DNA from: Candidatus Ornithospirochaeta avicola
GTDB taxonomy: Bacteria; Spirochaetota; Spirochaetia; Sphaerochaetales; Sphaerochaetaceae
NCBI GenBank assembly: GCA_019113245.1
Contig: DXHU01000006.1
Location: 1 to 64,000, forward strand
DNA length: 64,000 nucleotides
Direction of reading: 5' to 3'
Position numbers and translations under genes: made by a program
In this document: piece after piece, positions 37,540 to 46,810 of the stretch
How the letters are laid out: every line of letters starts with the position of its first letter
How positions within the stretch are numbered: position 1 is the first letter of the stretch
Notes under the pieces: generated by a model
Told to the model about the DNA's origin: nothing
Databases searched by the model: none
Seen by the model: only the letters and a program-made list of their open reading frames with translations

Positions 37540-37938
37540 ATGGCAGCAAGTGATCCAATTGCAGATATGCTTACCAAGATTAGAAACGCTAGTCAGGCTA
37601 AGCACGAAAAGGTTGAAATCTCTAATTCAAAGATGAAGCTTCAGATTGTGAAGATTCTCAAGAATGAGGGATTCATTAAGAACTTCAAGAAGGTTACAAA
37701 GGACAATGTTCCTTATATCCGCGTATTCTTAAAGTATGATGAAGACCAGAATCCGGTTATTCATGGTCTTGACCGTATCTCAACTCCGGGACGCCGCGTA
37801 TACTGCGGTTACAAGGATATGCCTAGCGTATTCAACGGTAACGGTGTTGTAGTCGTTTCTTCCTCAACCGGTGTCATCACAGGCAAGAAGGCTGTTGATG
37901 CTAAAGTCGGTGGAGAGCTGATCTGCACAATCTGGTAA
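37540..37938 (+). CDS. rpsH: 30S ribosomal protein S8
   Basis: A 132-residue protein central to 30S assembly and, in E. coli, the spc operon repressor. Starts [47 protein letters not shown] and [26 protein letters not shown] are typical. ATG 37540 follows AAGGAG; the open frame extends upstream through rpsN but that is not coding. Confidence 0.97.
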   Translation: MAASDPIADMLTKIRNASQAKHEKVEISNSKMKLQIVKILKNEGFIKNFKKVTKDNVPYIRVFLKYDEDQNPVIHGLDRISTPGRRVYCGYKDMPSVFNGNGVVVVSSSTGVITGKKAVDAKVGGELICTIW

Positions 37939-37948
37939 GGAGTTGCAA

Positions 37949-38491
37949 ATGTCTAGAGTTGGAAAATTACCTATCGCAATTCCTCAGGGTGTGACAGTCG
38001 AGATCAAGGACTCTGTATGCACAGTCAAGGGCAGCAAGGGAACTCTCACACAGACTCTCAGACCTGAGGTGAAGGTTGAAGTTAACGGAAACGAGGTTAT
38101 CGTATCAAGATTTGACGACGAGAAGCTTTCCAAGAGCTACCATGGTCTTACAAGACAGCTGGTTGCAAACATGATTAAGGGTGTTCATGACGGTTACAGC
38201 AAGGTTCTCATCATCAACGGTGTCGGTTACAGGGCAGAAGTAAAGGGTTCAGTCCTTACTCTCAACCTTGGATACTCAACTGTGATCGAGTATATGATCC
38301 CAGAGGGAATCACAATCACATCTGATGGACAGAACAAGCTCACAGTCAGCGGCATCAGCAAGGAAAGAGTCGGTCAGGTCGCTGCGGAAATCAGATCTCT
38401 CAGAGGACCGGAGCCATATAAGGGCAAGGGTATCAAGTACGAGACTGAGAACATCCGCCGCAAGGTCGGTAAGTCCGGTGGTAAGAAATAA
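37949..38491 (+). CDS. rplF: 50S ribosomal protein L6
   Basis: A 180-residue two-domain protein: SRVGKLPIAIPQGVTVEIKDSVCTVKGSKGTL and the C-terminal GPEPYKGKGIKYETENIRRKVGKSGGKK. ATG 37949 has AAGGAG 6 nt upstream; a TTG at 37943 is discounted. Confidence 0.97.
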   Translation: MSRVGKLPIAIPQGVTVEIKDSVCTVKGSKGTLTQTLRPEVKVEVNGNEVIVSRFDDEKLSKSYHGLTRQLVANMIKGVHDGYSKVLIINGVGYRAEVKGSVLTLNLGYSTVIEYMIPEGITITSDGQNKLTVSGISKERVGQVAAEIRSLRGPEPYKGKGIKYETENIRRKVGKSGGKK

Positions 38492-38502
38492 GGGGACGCG
38501 TT

Positions 38503-38862
38503 ATGAACAGAATGATAGACAAAGCAAGAAGACAGCTTAAGAGAAAGGCTCACATCAGAAAGAGCATTTCCGGTACAGCAACACGTCCGAGGATGACAGT
38601 ATTCAGAAGTAATCTCCACATGTATGTGCAGGTTATCGATGATGTTGCAGGAAAGACCCTTGTTTCAGCAAGCACAGTCGAGCCGGAGCTCAAGAGCCTC
38701 AGAAATACAGTTGAAGATGCAGCAAAGCTTGGAGAAGTAGTAGGCAAGAGACTTCTGGATGCCAAGATCGACCAGGTTGTATTTGACAGAAACGGTTACC
38801 TCTATCACGGAATCGTGAAGTCAATTGCAGATGGCGCAAGAAAAGCAGGCGTCAGATTCTAG
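38503..38862 (+). CDS. rplR: 50S ribosomal protein L18
   Basis: A 119-residue 5S-rRNA-binding protein: RRQLKRKAHIRKSISGTATRPRMTVFRSNLHMYVQVID and FDRNGYLYHGIVKSIADGARKAGVRF. The upstream site is AAGGGGACGCGTT. Confidence 0.97.
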   Translation: MNRMIDKARRQLKRKAHIRKSISGTATRPRMTVFRSNLHMYVQVIDDVAGKTLVSASTVEPELKSLRNTVEDAAKLGEVVGKRLLDAKIDQVVFDRNGYLYHGIVKSIADGARKAGVRF

Positions 38863-38871
38863 GAGACTTAT

Positions 38872-39378
38872 ATGGAAAAGGCTAAAGAAAGAGAAGTTAA
38901 AGACGCTTACATTGAAAAGCTTGTCAAGCTGAATCGTGTAGCTAAGGTTGTTAAAGGTGGTAGAAGGTTCTCCTTCTCCGCATTGGTAGTCGTTGGTGAC
39001 GGAGCTGGCAAGGTCGGTTACGGCTTTGGCAAGGCTAATGATGTCACTGATGCAATCAGAAAGGCAACAGAGAAGGCAAAGAAGAGCATGATCACTGTTC
39101 CGATGAAGGGAAATACAATTCCTCATGACATCGTCGGAAACTACAAGAGTGCTTCAATCATCCTCAAGCCGGCTGTTCCGGGAACAGGTGTCATTGCAGG
39201 CGGTTCAGTACGACTTGTATGTGATGCTGCAGGAATCAAGGACGTCATTTCAAAGAGCCTCGGTTCCAGAAACGGAATCAACACAGTCAAGGCAACATTT
39301 GATGGACTTGAGCATCTCTTTGATGCAAAGACTGTTGCAAAGAACAGAGGTAAGTCTCTGAAGGAAATGTGGAGCTGA
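38872..39378 (+). CDS. rpsE: 30S ribosomal protein S5
   Basis: A 168-residue decoding-fidelity protein: [64 protein letters not shown]. Starts after AGGAGACTTAT. Confidence 0.97.
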   Translation: MEKAKEREVKDAYIEKLVKLNRVAKVVKGGRRFSFSALVVVGDGAGKVGYGFGKANDVTDAIRKATEKAKKSMITVPMKGNTIPHDIVGNYKSASIILKPAVPGTGVIAGGSVRLVCDAAGIKDVISKSLGSRNGINTVKATFDGLEHLFDAKTVAKNRGKSLKEMWS

Positions 39379-39381
39379 GTT

Positions 39382-39564
39382 ATGGCAGATAAAGTAAAGA
39401 TTACACTTGTAAAAGGGCTTGCAGGTATCCTTCCGAACCAGAGAAAGACATGTAAGGCTCTTGGTTTGAGAAAAATCAGCAGCTCAGTTGTCAAAGACAA
39501 CAATCCTGTTACTCAGGGAATGATCCGCGTTGTTTCACATCTTGTGAAGGTAGAGGAGGTTTAA
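39382..39564 (+). CDS. rpmD: 50S ribosomal protein L30
   Basis: A 60-residue protein: VKITLVKGLAGILPNQRKTCKALGLRKISSSVVKDNNPVTQGMIRVVSHLVKVEE. Three nt after rpsE, whose GGAGCTGAG end serves as its site. Confidence 0.95.
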   Translation: MADKVKITLVKGLAGILPNQRKTCKALGLRKISSSVVKDNNPVTQGMIRVVSHLVKVEEV

Positions 39565-39565
39565 T

Positions 39566-39997
39566 ATGGCTGAGATTGTAAAGCCTTATGGTGCAACAAA
39601 GAAAAAGACAGTTGTCGGCCGTGGAGCTTCCAGCAAGGGCAGAGCTTGCGGACGCGGTCATGATGGTCAGAATTCCCGCTCCGGCGGCGGAGTAAGACTT
39701 GGATTTGAAGGCGGACAGATGCCTCTTTACAGACGTATCGCACGCCGCGGATTCTCCAATTACCCGTTCAAGGAGGTTGCTCAGGCAATCAATCTTTCTG
39801 AGCTTGAGGTGTCATATAACGACGGAGAAGTCGTTAACGATGCCTCCCTCAGAGAGAAGGGCCTGATCAAAGGTATCGATACAAAGGCTAAGATTCTTTC
39901 TAACGGAGAACTTACAAAGAAACTTGTTATTGATAGCGTAAAGTGTTCCGCAGGTGCAAAGGAGAAGATTCTCGCAGCTGGTGGAGAGGTAAAATAA
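39566..39997 (+). CDS. rplO: 50S ribosomal protein L15
   Basis: A 143-residue assembly protein. The Gly-rich N-terminus GRGASSKGRACGRGHDGQNSRSGGGVRLGFEGGQMPLYRRIARRGFSN is diagnostic. The GAGGAGG site is inside the end of rpmD. Confidence 0.96.
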   Translation: MAEIVKPYGATKKKTVVGRGASSKGRACGRGHDGQNSRSGGGVRLGFEGGQMPLYRRIARRGFSNYPFKEVAQAINLSELEVSYNDGEVVNDASLREKGLIKGIDTKAKILSNGELTKKLVIDSVKCSAGAKEKILAAGGEVK

Positions 39998-40012
39998 TAA
40001 AGGGAAGTTCTG

Positions 40013-41314
40013 ATGTCAAACGCTTTAGTTGATATGTTCCGCATGCAGGATATCAGAAAGAAAGTACTTATCACATTCGGGTTATTGATAGTAACCCGAA
40101 TTGGTACTTTTATTCCAATTCCAGGAATCAATCCTACTGCGGTTTTAAACTACTTTGAAGCTTATTCAAACAGCTTCACTGAATACCTGAACTTCTTCTC
40201 AGGTGGAGCATTCAACAACTATTCATTGTTCATGCTCGGTGTAATGCCATACATCTCAACTCAGATTATCATCCAGTTGCTGATGCTTGTCATTCCATCA
40301 CTGAAGAAGCTTTCTCAGGATCCTCAGGGTGCAAAGAAGATACAGCAGTACACAAGATACGGTACAATCGTAGTCTGTATCCTTCAGTCACTGGCAACAA
40401 CTGTATATGCAAGAAGCATCCCAGGTGCTCTTACAATGTCACCGGTTGCTTTCACACTGGTAGCAATTGTATCTGTAACTGCTGGAAGCATGCTGCTTGT
40501 ATGGATTGGTGAGAAGATCACTCAGTTTGGCGTCGGTAATGGTATATCACTGCTCATTTTTGCAGGTATCATAGCAAGAATCCCGAGCGCAACAGTGACA
40601 ATGGTTGAATCAATCAAGGCAGGAACACTCAATCCGTTTGCTCTTGTTCTTGTTGTAATCATGTTCATCCTCGTTGTAGCACTCGTTGTATACGAAGAGA
40701 AAGGACAGAGGAAGATCCCTGTGCATTATGCAAAGAGAGTCGTAGGAAGAAAGATGTACGGTTCGCAGTCATCATTCATTCCGTTCAAGATCAACCCGAG
40801 CGGAGTCATTCCTGTAATTTTTGCATCAGCACTACTTTCATTTCCTCTGCAAATCGCATATAATTCTCAGATTGGATGGTTGCAGTCCGTTGCAAACTTC
40901 CTGGATCCACAGGGTGCCCCCTATCTAATTATCTACACCTTGTTGATTGTGGCGTTTGCATTCTTCTACACACAGGTTTCTCTCAACCCGGTTGAGATGG
41001 CCAAGAATATCCGCGATAACGGAGGATCAATTCCTGGTGTAAGAAACGAGAAGCTTGAAGAATATCTTACAAAGGTTCTTAACAGAATCGTTCTTCCAGG
41101 CTCACTCTTCCTTGCATTCATTGCTTTGATTCCGACTCTTATCCAGATGTTCTTCGATTTCCCGCGTGAGATAGCAATGCTCTTTGGCGGAACATCACTG
41201 ATCATTATGGTCGGTGTCGATCTTGAGACAATGAGACAGCTTGATAGCCTGATGAAGATGCATCATCATGATGGCTTTGTCGATGTGAAGAAGCGCAAAG
41301 TCAAGAAAATATAA
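40013..41314 (+). CDS. secY: preprotein translocase subunit SecY
   Basis: A 433-residue channel subunit with ten membrane segments. [27 protein letters not shown] marks TM1-TM2; [15 protein letters not shown] and [16 protein letters not shown] (cytoplasmic loop C5 region) are present. Unlike many bacteria, no adk, map or infA follows; rpmJ is next after 14 nt. Confidence 0.97.
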   Translation: MSNALVDMFRMQDIRKKVLITFGLLIVTRIGTFIPIPGINPTAVLNYFEAYSNSFTEYLNFFSGGAFNNYSLFMLGVMPYISTQIIIQLLMLVIPSLKKLSQDPQGAKKIQQYTRYGTIVVCILQSLATTVYARSIPGALTMSPVAFTLVAIVSVTAGSMLLVWIGEKITQFGVGNGISLLIFAGIIARIPSATVTMVESIKAGTLNPFALVLVVIMFILVVALVVYEEKGQRKIPVHYAKRVVGRKMYGSQSSFIPFKINPSGVIPVIFASALLSFPLQIAYNSQIGWLQSVANFLDPQGAPYLIIYTLLIVAFAFFYTQVSLNPVEMAKNIRDNGGSIPGVRNEKLEEYLTKVLNRIVLPGSLFLAFIALIPTLIQMFFDFPREIAMLFGGTSLIIMVGVDLETMRQLDSLMKMHHHDGFVDVKKRKVKKI

Positions 41315-41328
41315 TAGGAGCTCGTAAA

Positions 41329-41442
41329 ATGAAAGTAAGAGCAAGTGTCAAACCGATTTGTGACAAGTGTAAAGTAATTAGACGTGCTGGCGTTGTTCGC
41401 ATTGTTTGCGAGAATCCGAAGCACAAGCAGAGACAGAAGTAA
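41329..41442 (+). CDS. rpmJ: 50S ribosomal protein L36
   Basis: A 37-residue protein beginning [19 protein letters not shown]. The C11-C14-C27-H32 zinc site is intact, so this is the zinc-binding form. AGGAGCTCGTAAA precedes the ATG. Confidence 0.97.
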   Translation: MKVRASVKPICDKCKVIRRAGVVRIVCENPKHKQRQK

Positions 41443-41454
41443 TAGGAGGCCACG

Positions 41455-41820
41455 ATGGCACGTATAGCAGGTGTTGACCTGCCTAACAAGGCGGTCAAGA
41501 TTGCTCTGACATACATCTATGGTATTGGAAGAGTAAGCGCAGTCGATATCTGTAAGAAGACAAATATAGATCCGGATGTAAGAATCAACACACTGGATCA
41601 GGATCAGATTGCACTCCTGAGAAAGGTTATTGAAGAGGAGTACAAGATCGAAGGACACCTCAGGACTGAGGTAGCGCTCAACATCAAGAGATTGATGGAC
41701 ATCGGATGCTACAGAGGACTTCGCCACAGAAAGGGCTTGCCGGTCCGCGGTCAGAGAACAAAGACCAACGCAAGAACAAGAAAGGGTAAGAAGAAGACTG
41801 TTGCAGGAAAGAAGAAATAA
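41455..41820 (+). CDS. rpsM: 30S ribosomal protein S13
   Basis: A 121-residue head protein: [28 protein letters not shown] and [28 protein letters not shown] with a Lys-rich tail. AGGAGG precedes the ATG. Confidence 0.97.
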   Translation: MARIAGVDLPNKAVKIALTYIYGIGRVSAVDICKKTNIDPDVRINTLDQDQIALLRKVIEEEYKIEGHLRTEVALNIKRLMDIGCYRGLRHRKGLPVRGQRTKTNARTRKGKKKTVAGKKK

Positions 41821-41831
41821 GGGTTTAGGAA

Positions 41832-42209
41832 ATGGCAAACGTTAAGAAAAAAGTTAAGAAGACAGTACTTGAAGGAAATGTCTATATTCAGACAAGCTTC
41901 AACAACACAATCATCACTGTTACTGATCTTGCAGGCAATGCTGTTTCCTGGGCATCTGCAGGTGGTCTTGGTTTCCGCGGTGCAAAGAAGAGCACTCCGT
42001 ATGCCGCACAGACTATCTGTGAGGCTGCAGTCAAAAAGGCTATGGATTACGGCCTGAAGGAAGTCAATGTATTTGTCAAGGGTCCAGGAGCCGGAAGAGA
42101 GAGCGCTATCAGGACAATCGGAGTTCTCGGCCTCAAGGTCAGATCCATCCGTGATGTCACACCGATTCCGCACAACGGCTGCCGCCCACGCAAGACAAGA
42201 CGCGTCTGA
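41832..42209 (+). CDS. rpsK: 30S ribosomal protein S11
   Basis: A 125-residue platform protein: [46 protein letters not shown] and [12 protein letters not shown] at the end. rpsD, which usually follows, is absent; the rpoA gene is next. Confidence 0.97.
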   Translation: MANVKKKVKKTVLEGNVYIQTSFNNTIITVTDLAGNAVSWASAGGLGFRGAKKSTPYAAQTICEAAVKKAMDYGLKEVNVFVKGPGAGRESAIRTIGVLGLKVRSIRDVTPIPHNGCRPRKTRRV

Positions 42210-42216
42210 TTTGAAT

Positions 42217-42235
42217 ACCCGGAAGTCTTCCGGGT
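42217..42235 (+). promoter_or_regulatory. rpsK-rpoA intergenic hairpin
   Basis: ACCCGGAAG (42217-42225), T, CTTCCGGGT (42227-42235), a perfect inverted repeat (7-bp stem with 5-nt loop as RNA). It occupies the place where rpsD lies in many bacteria. No T-run. Confidence 0.5.
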
Positions 42236-42250
42236 CTATAGGAGTATTAA

Positions 42251-43306
42251 ATGGCTAGAAAATCTCTTCTCAAAGGGTTTCAGAAACCTAAGGGAATCAC
42301 ATCCGACCAGATTGTATGCACGGCTGAGTATGGTAAGTTCGTGGCTTATCCTTTCGAGCGTGGATTTGGAACAACAGTTGGAAATACTCTCCGCCGTGTT
42401 CTCTTATCCTCAATCCAGGGTTATGCAGTAACAGCTATCCGCTTCACAACTTTTTCAGGAGCCGATCATGCTGCACACCTTGTTACAAGTGAGTATGAGC
42501 CGCTTCCGGGTGTAAGAGAAGACATTAATGATATCATTGCTGCCATTAAGAAACTTCAGATAAGCATGCCTGAGGATTCAGAGGGAACAGTTTTCACAAT
42601 CACCTGCAAGGGCCCGGGTGCCATTACAGGTGCGGATTTTGAGAAAAATCTCGTGAGCGTGACAAACAAGGATCTCAGAATCTTTACAATGATGGATGAC
42701 TGCGACCTTGAGATGGAGGTGCAGATTGACCTTGGAAGAGGTTATGTGCCAAGCGAGTACAATGATAAGTACGTTGAGGAAGCAGGAACCATCAGCATCG
42801 ATGCATTCTTCTCTCCTGTAAAGAGAGTCAAGTATTCTATCGAGCCTACAAGAGTTGGTCAGCGCAATGACTATGACAAGCTCATTCTCGAGATTACTAC
42901 AGACGGAACAATCACTCCGGAGAATGCTCTTGGTGAGGCTGCCATGATTATCAAGGAGCATTTTACTGTGTTCATCAACTTTGATGAGGACAAGATCTCA
43001 GTCAATGATGATGTTGACAAGGAAGAAGAGAGAATCATGAACATTCTCAGCACTCCTGTTGAAGAGCTTGAGCTCACAGTAAGATCTTCTAACTGTCTGA
43101 AGAACGCAGGTATCAAGTCAATTGGTGATTTGGCAAGAAAGACTGAGGAAGAAATCGGAAAGACAAGGAACTTCGGTAAGAAGAGCCTTACAGAGATTAA
43201 GGACAAGCTCAAGGAGTGGGGTCTTACTCTCGGCATGACAGATTTCTCAGTATTGAAGACGTCTATCAAAGTTCCAGAGAATAAGGAAGTTAAGGATGAA
43301 GCATAA
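42251..43306 (+). CDS. rpoA: RNA polymerase alpha subunit
   Basis: A 351-residue protein. The N-terminal dimerisation domain includes [32 protein letters not shown]; the C-terminal DNA-contacting domain (about 268-335) has [60 protein letters not shown] precedes the ATG. The 3' end overlaps rplQ by 11 nt. Confidence 0.98.
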   Translation: MARKSLLKGFQKPKGITSDQIVCTAEYGKFVAYPFERGFGTTVGNTLRRVLLSSIQGYAVTAIRFTTFSGADHAAHLVTSEYEPLPGVREDINDIIAAIKKLQISMPEDSEGTVFTITCKGPGAITGADFEKNLVSVTNKDLRIFTMMDDCDLEMEVQIDLGRGYVPSEYNDKYVEEAGTISIDAFFSPVKRVKYSIEPTRVGQRNDYDKLILEITTDGTITPENALGEAAMIIKEHFTVFINFDEDKISVNDDVDKEEERIMNILSTPVEELELTVRSSNCLKNAGIKSIGDLARKTEEEIGKTRNFGKKSLTEIKDKLKEWGLTLGMTDFSVLKTSIKVPENKEVKDEA

Positions 43307-43727
43307 AATTGGTTTTAACGCTCTTTCCAGAACTACAAGTGAGAGAACCGCTCTCAAGAGAAACATGGTAACATCCCTGTTCCGCTATGAGAGAATCGAG
43401 ACAACAAAGGCAAAGGCACTTGAAGTCAGAAAGATGGCAGAGAAGATGATCACAAGAGCAAAGGTTGATAATGTTCACAACCGCAGAATGATTGCCCGTG
43501 ACATCTATGACGAGGCAGTTTTGGACAAGCTGTTCAAGGAGATTGCTCCACTGTTCGCTTCCCGCAATGGTGGATACACAAGAATCCTCAAGACTGGCTA
43601 TCGTCTCGGAGATGCAGCTGAGATGGTTATCCTCGAGCTTGTTGAGAAGACAGCAAAGAAGGATGACAAGGCTGACAAGAAAAAGGCTGAGAAGAAGTCT
43701 AAGAAGACAGAAAAGGCCGCAAAATGA
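43296..43727 (+). CDS. rplQ: 50S ribosomal protein L17
   Basis: A 143-residue protein: [45 protein letters not shown], then [26 protein letters not shown] ~25-residue Lys/Ala/Asp tail follows the conserved core. The GTTAAGGATGAAGC ribosome-binding region lies in the end of rpoA. Last gene of the ribosomal run. Confidence 0.97.
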   Translation: MKHKIGFNALSRTTSERTALKRNMVTSLFRYERIETTKAKALEVRKMAEKMITRAKVDNVHNRRMIARDIYDEAVLDKLFKEIAPLFASRNGGYTRILKTGYRLGDAAEMVILELVEKTAKKDDKADKKKAEKKSKKTEKAAK

Positions 43728-43728
43728 G

Positions 43729-43792
43729 GGTTGCATAATGGCAACCTGGGATAATTCCCATTGAGCCGTCACGAACGTGGCGGTTTTTCTTT
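43729..43792 (+). terminator. terminator region of the S10-spc-alpha run
   Basis: GGTTGC (43729-43734) pairs with GCAACC (43741-43746); TGGG and CCCA flank ATAATT next to it. Then CCGTCAC (43766-43772) pairs with GTGGCGG (43777-43783), one G-U pair, followed by TTTTTCTTTT. The last is a clear Rho-independent terminator. Confidence 0.88.
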
Positions 43793-43869
43793 TGTCCTGA
43801 TGGCATGAAAATCATGTTTTTGCTCAGAAATTACAGATTTCAGAATTTTAAGCAATCATCTTATTTTGG

Positions 43870-43901
43870 TTGACAGTATCATTCTTTTATTCCAATATAA
43901 A
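43870..43901 (+). promoter_or_regulatory. candidate promoter of rny
   Basis: TTGACA (43870-43875) and TATAAA (43896-43901). The spacing of 20 nt is long; CAATAT (43893-43898) at 17 nt is an alternative -10. Confidence 0.45.
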
Positions 43902-43930
43902 AATTAGTATTTAACTTTAAGGAGAAAGCA

Positions 43931-45463
43931 ATGACAGATGTATTGTTATATCTCCTGTGTTGTGTAATTGGCATCGCCGTCGGTTATATCGGCCGTTGGA
44001 TATATGCGAAGTTCAAGCTGACAAGCGTTGAACAGCAGGCTGTGCGCTCAGAGCAGGAAGCTATCACCCGCGCTGAGGCCAGAGCCAAAGAGCTTTTGCT
44101 TGAGGCACGCGAGACTGTGCAGAAAGAACAGCAGCAGAGCGAGCGTGAGGCCAGGGAAAGAAGAATGGAACTGCAGAAGAACGAGAGAAGACTTCTGCAG
44201 AAAGAAATGAATCTCGAACACAAGCAGAATGAGCTTGATGCGATTAAAAAACAACTGGGAGAGCGCGACAGCGCATTAAAAGACAAGGAAAGAGAAGCTC
44301 AGGAAAAGGAGAAGGAACTTGTTGCTGAGCTTGAGAAGGTTGCAAGCCTTACACGCGAGGATGCAAAGACGCTTATAATCGAGCAGATGAAGAGCGAAGC
44401 AGAGCGCGAGGGGCAGGTATACCTTAATAAGATTGAGAGTGAGACAAAACTCCAGAGCGAGAAGATTGCACGGGATATAATCATCACGAGCATACAGCGT
44501 CTTGCAACTGAGGTTTCAGGGGAAATCACGACAACGAGCGTCTCTCTTCCAAGCGAAGAGATGAAGGGAAGAATCATCGGAAGGGAAGGAAGGAACATAA
44601 GGACTCTTGAGACCCTTACTGGTGTGGATATCATAATCGATGATACTCCAGAGGCTGTTGTCATCTCCTGTTTCGATCCTGTGAGAAAGGAAATTGCACG
44701 TGTTGCACTTGAACGCCTTGTGCAGGATGGAAGAATACATCCGGCACGAATTGAAGAGGTTGTCAACAAGGTTGCAAAGGAAGTCGGAAGGATTATTGTG
44801 GATGAAGGGGACAAAGTGGTATTTGATCTTGGAATCCACAACATGGGACCTGAGCTTATCAGGGCACTTGGACGTCTTCATTTCCGCACAAGTTATGGCC
44901 AGAACGTACTTCAGCACTCCAAGGAAGTTGCAATTCTTGCAGGCATGATTGCCAGCGAGGTTGGAGCAGATACCGAGATTGCAAAGCGTGGCGGACTTCT
45001 TCACGATATAGGAAAGGGTGCAGAGACTGAAAGCGATGCAAACCATGCAGAGCTTGGTGGTGAGCTTGTAAAGCGCCTTGGAGAGGATCCAAGAGTCGTA
45101 AACGCTGTGCTTTCGCATCATAACGACATTGAGCCAAGCTGCATCGAGTCCGTGATTGTGCAGATTGCAGATGCAATCAGCGCCGCCCGTCCTGGTGCAA
45201 GAAGGGAAAGCCTTGACAACTACATCAAGCGTCTTGAGTCTCTTGAGAACATTGCAAAGAGCTTTGACGGTGTTGAGAACGCATATGCAATCCAGGCAGG
45301 AAGGGAGCTTAGAATCCTTGTCAATTCAGACAATGTTACAGATGAGAAGACAAGAGAAATCGCAAGCGGTATTGCCCAGAGGATTGAAGCTGAGCTCAGA
45401 TATCCTGGCAAGATTAAGGTGACAATCATCAGAGAGCTCAGAATTGTGGAGTACGCAAGGTGA
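43931..45463 (+). CDS. rny: ribonuclease Y
   Basis: A 510-residue membrane-anchored endoribonuclease that starts mRNA decay. One N-terminal membrane helix (about 3-24), a long coiled coil (25-~190), a KH domain with SEEMKGRIIGREGRNIRTLETLTGVDIIIDDTP, then an HD domain with HSKEVAILAGMIA and RGGLLHDIGKG. The start has AAGGAGAAAGCA. The stop overlaps the next gene, a common rny-ymdB pairing. Confidence 0.97.
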   Translation: MTDVLLYLLCCVIGIAVGYIGRWIYAKFKLTSVEQQAVRSEQEAITRAEARAKELLLEARETVQKEQQQSEREARERRMELQKNERRLLQKEMNLEHKQNELDAIKKQLGERDSALKDKEREAQEKEKELVAELEKVASLTREDAKTLIIEQMKSEAEREGQVYLNKIESETKLQSEKIARDIIITSIQRLATEVSGEITTTSVSLPSEEMKGRIIGREGRNIRTLETLTGVDIIIDDTPEAVVISCFDPVRKEIARVALERLVQDGRIHPARIEEVVNKVAKEVGRIIVDEGDKVVFDLGIHNMGPELIRALGRLHFRTSYGQNVLQHSKEVAILAGMIASEVGADTEIAKRGGLLHDIGKGAETESDANHAELGGELVKRLGEDPRVVNAVLSHHNDIEPSCIESVIVQIADAISAARPGARRESLDNYIKRLESLENIAKSFDGVENAYAIQAGRELRILVNSDNVTDEKTREIASGIAQRIEAELRYPGKIKVTIIRELRIVEYAR

Positions 45464-46218
45464 GGATCCTGCAGCTGGGAGATATTTCAGGACAGAGCGG
45501 AATGAGCTCTGTCTTTTTAGGTCTCAAGAGCCTGAAAAAAGAAGAGAAAATTGACTTTGTGATTGCAAACGGAGAGAATGCAAGCCAGGGCTTCGGTATA
45601 AGCGGTGAGGACTATCTGTCACTGATATCCATGGGAATTGATGTGATAACAAGCGGAAACCATATCTGGCAGAAAGAAGACATATTCCCTTTCCTTGACA
45701 AGATGGACAACATAATCCGTCCTGTAAACTATCCTGACGGGGTTCCTGGCAAGGGCTGGACCATAAAGGACAAAGTTGCAGTCATAAATGCACAGGGAAG
45801 AGTGAATATGCCTTCAACTGACTGTCCGTTCCGCACTGTAAAAGCCGCAGTGGAGAAGATAAGAAAGACAACCAAGATCATCTTTGTTGACTTTCATGCT
45901 GAGGAGACAAGTGAGAAAGAAGCACTTGCATTCTATCTTGATGGTCTTGTGAGCTGTGTTGCCGGAACACATACACACGTACAGACTGCGGATGAGAAGA
46001 TACTTCCTGAGGGAACAGCATATATTACGGATTTGGGCATCACAGGGGTTCTTGATTCTGTAATCGGAAGCAGGGAGGATCTGGCAATAGAGAGGGCTCT
46101 TACACAGCTGCCGATTAAAAGTGAGGTCAAGCAGGGAAAGGCATCGCTGTCTGGAATCATTGTCGATGTCGATGATGAAAGCGGCAAGGCGCTCAGTATC
46201 AGAAGAATAATCAGATGA
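45460..46218 (+). CDS. ymdB: YmdB-type metallophosphoesterase (TIGR00282)
   Basis: A 252-residue binuclear-metal phosphodiesterase. Metal ligands lie in LQLGDISG, NGENASQGFGI, TSGNHIWQ, DFHAEETSEK and GTHTHVQTAD. The B. subtilis member cleaves cyclic nucleotides and affects RNase Y-dependent expression, which suits the coupling with rny here. It starts with GTG in a 4-nt overlap (GTGA). It converges on the next minus-strand gene by 8 nt. Confidence 0.92.
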   Translation: MRILQLGDISGQSGMSSVFLGLKSLKKEEKIDFVIANGENASQGFGISGEDYLSLISMGIDVITSGNHIWQKEDIFPFLDKMDNIIRPVNYPDGVPGKGWTIKDKVAVINAQGRVNMPSTDCPFRTVKAAVEKIRKTTKIIFVDFHAEETSEKEALAFYLDGLVSCVAGTHTHVQTADEKILPEGTAYITDLGITGVLDSVIGSREDLAIERALTQLPIKSEVKQGKASLSGIIVDVDDESGKALSIRRIIR

Positions 46219-46717
46219 CGCTGTCGTTGACTACGATAGCAACGTTCAGAGCAGGATTGAGATTGTGTATTGTCGTCTCAACCTGCTTTTTTGCTTTGCT
46301 GATATCAGCAGAAGAGAGAAAATCATCAGAAAGAAAGACAAAGATTATATTGCCGCTCCTGCCGAGTCCTTCAAGCCTTGTAGAGCTGTTTATGTAGCTT
46401 ACAAGTCCCTTTTCCATCTCGCTTTCATCAGTTTTCCTCAAAAGTGCCTCAAGGCTCATATGATAAATATCGGTATATCCTCTTCTTATGACCCTTCTTG
46501 TGTTTTTTATCCCGTCTACTGAATAGAGTGCAATAAGATAGCTTTCTCCGTCTGCTTCTGACGCATTCTGATAGTAATATTCAAGACGTTCGATATATTT
46601 CTTATCCTTTATTTTCTTCAAAACAGGGGGAGCAAAGACAAGAAGAAGCGCTGTGAAAACAGCGATGTATGAGACGGCTATGAACAATATAAAGCGCAGA
46701 CTTCCTTCCTTTCTCAT
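46211..46717 (-). CDS. membrane-anchored protein, possibly GerMN-like
   Basis: 168 residues. One N-terminal membrane helix (about 8-32) is followed by a soluble domain presumably in the periplasm. The pattern LYSVDG...RRVIRRG...LEALLRKTDESEMEKGLVSYINSSTRLEGLGRSGNIIFVFLSDDFLSS resembles the GerMN domain of spore-germination and other envelope proteins, but the match is weak and by eye. ATG 46717 has no ribosome-binding site; TATATT on the minus strand ends 6 nt before it, so a leaderless mRNA is likely. Confidence 0.6.
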   Translation of the reverse strand: MRKEGSLRFILFIAVSYIAVFTALLLVFAPPVLKKIKDKKYIERLEYYYQNASEADGESYLIALYSVDGIKNTRRVIRRGYTDIYHMSLEALLRKTDESEMEKGLVSYINSSTRLEGLGRSGNIIFVFLSDDFLSSADISKAKKQVETTIHNLNPALNVAIVVNDSVI

Positions 46718-46776
46718 GCTTTTAATATACACCCTGGCTCCTAAAATTTAAATGGATTGCTCAATATTCTTAAATA

Positions 46777-46798
46777 ATGTAACCTTTTACATGTAAAA
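46777..46798 (+). repeat. overlapping palindromes upstream of der
   Basis: ATGTAA (46777-46782) and TTACAT (46787-46792) form one inverted repeat; TTTTACATGTAAAA (46785-46798) is a 14-bp perfect palindrome overlapping it. They lie 12 nt before the der start and allow two alternative hairpins, or mark a protein-binding site. Confidence 0.45.
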
Positions 46799-46810
46799 AC
46801 AGGTGTTTTA

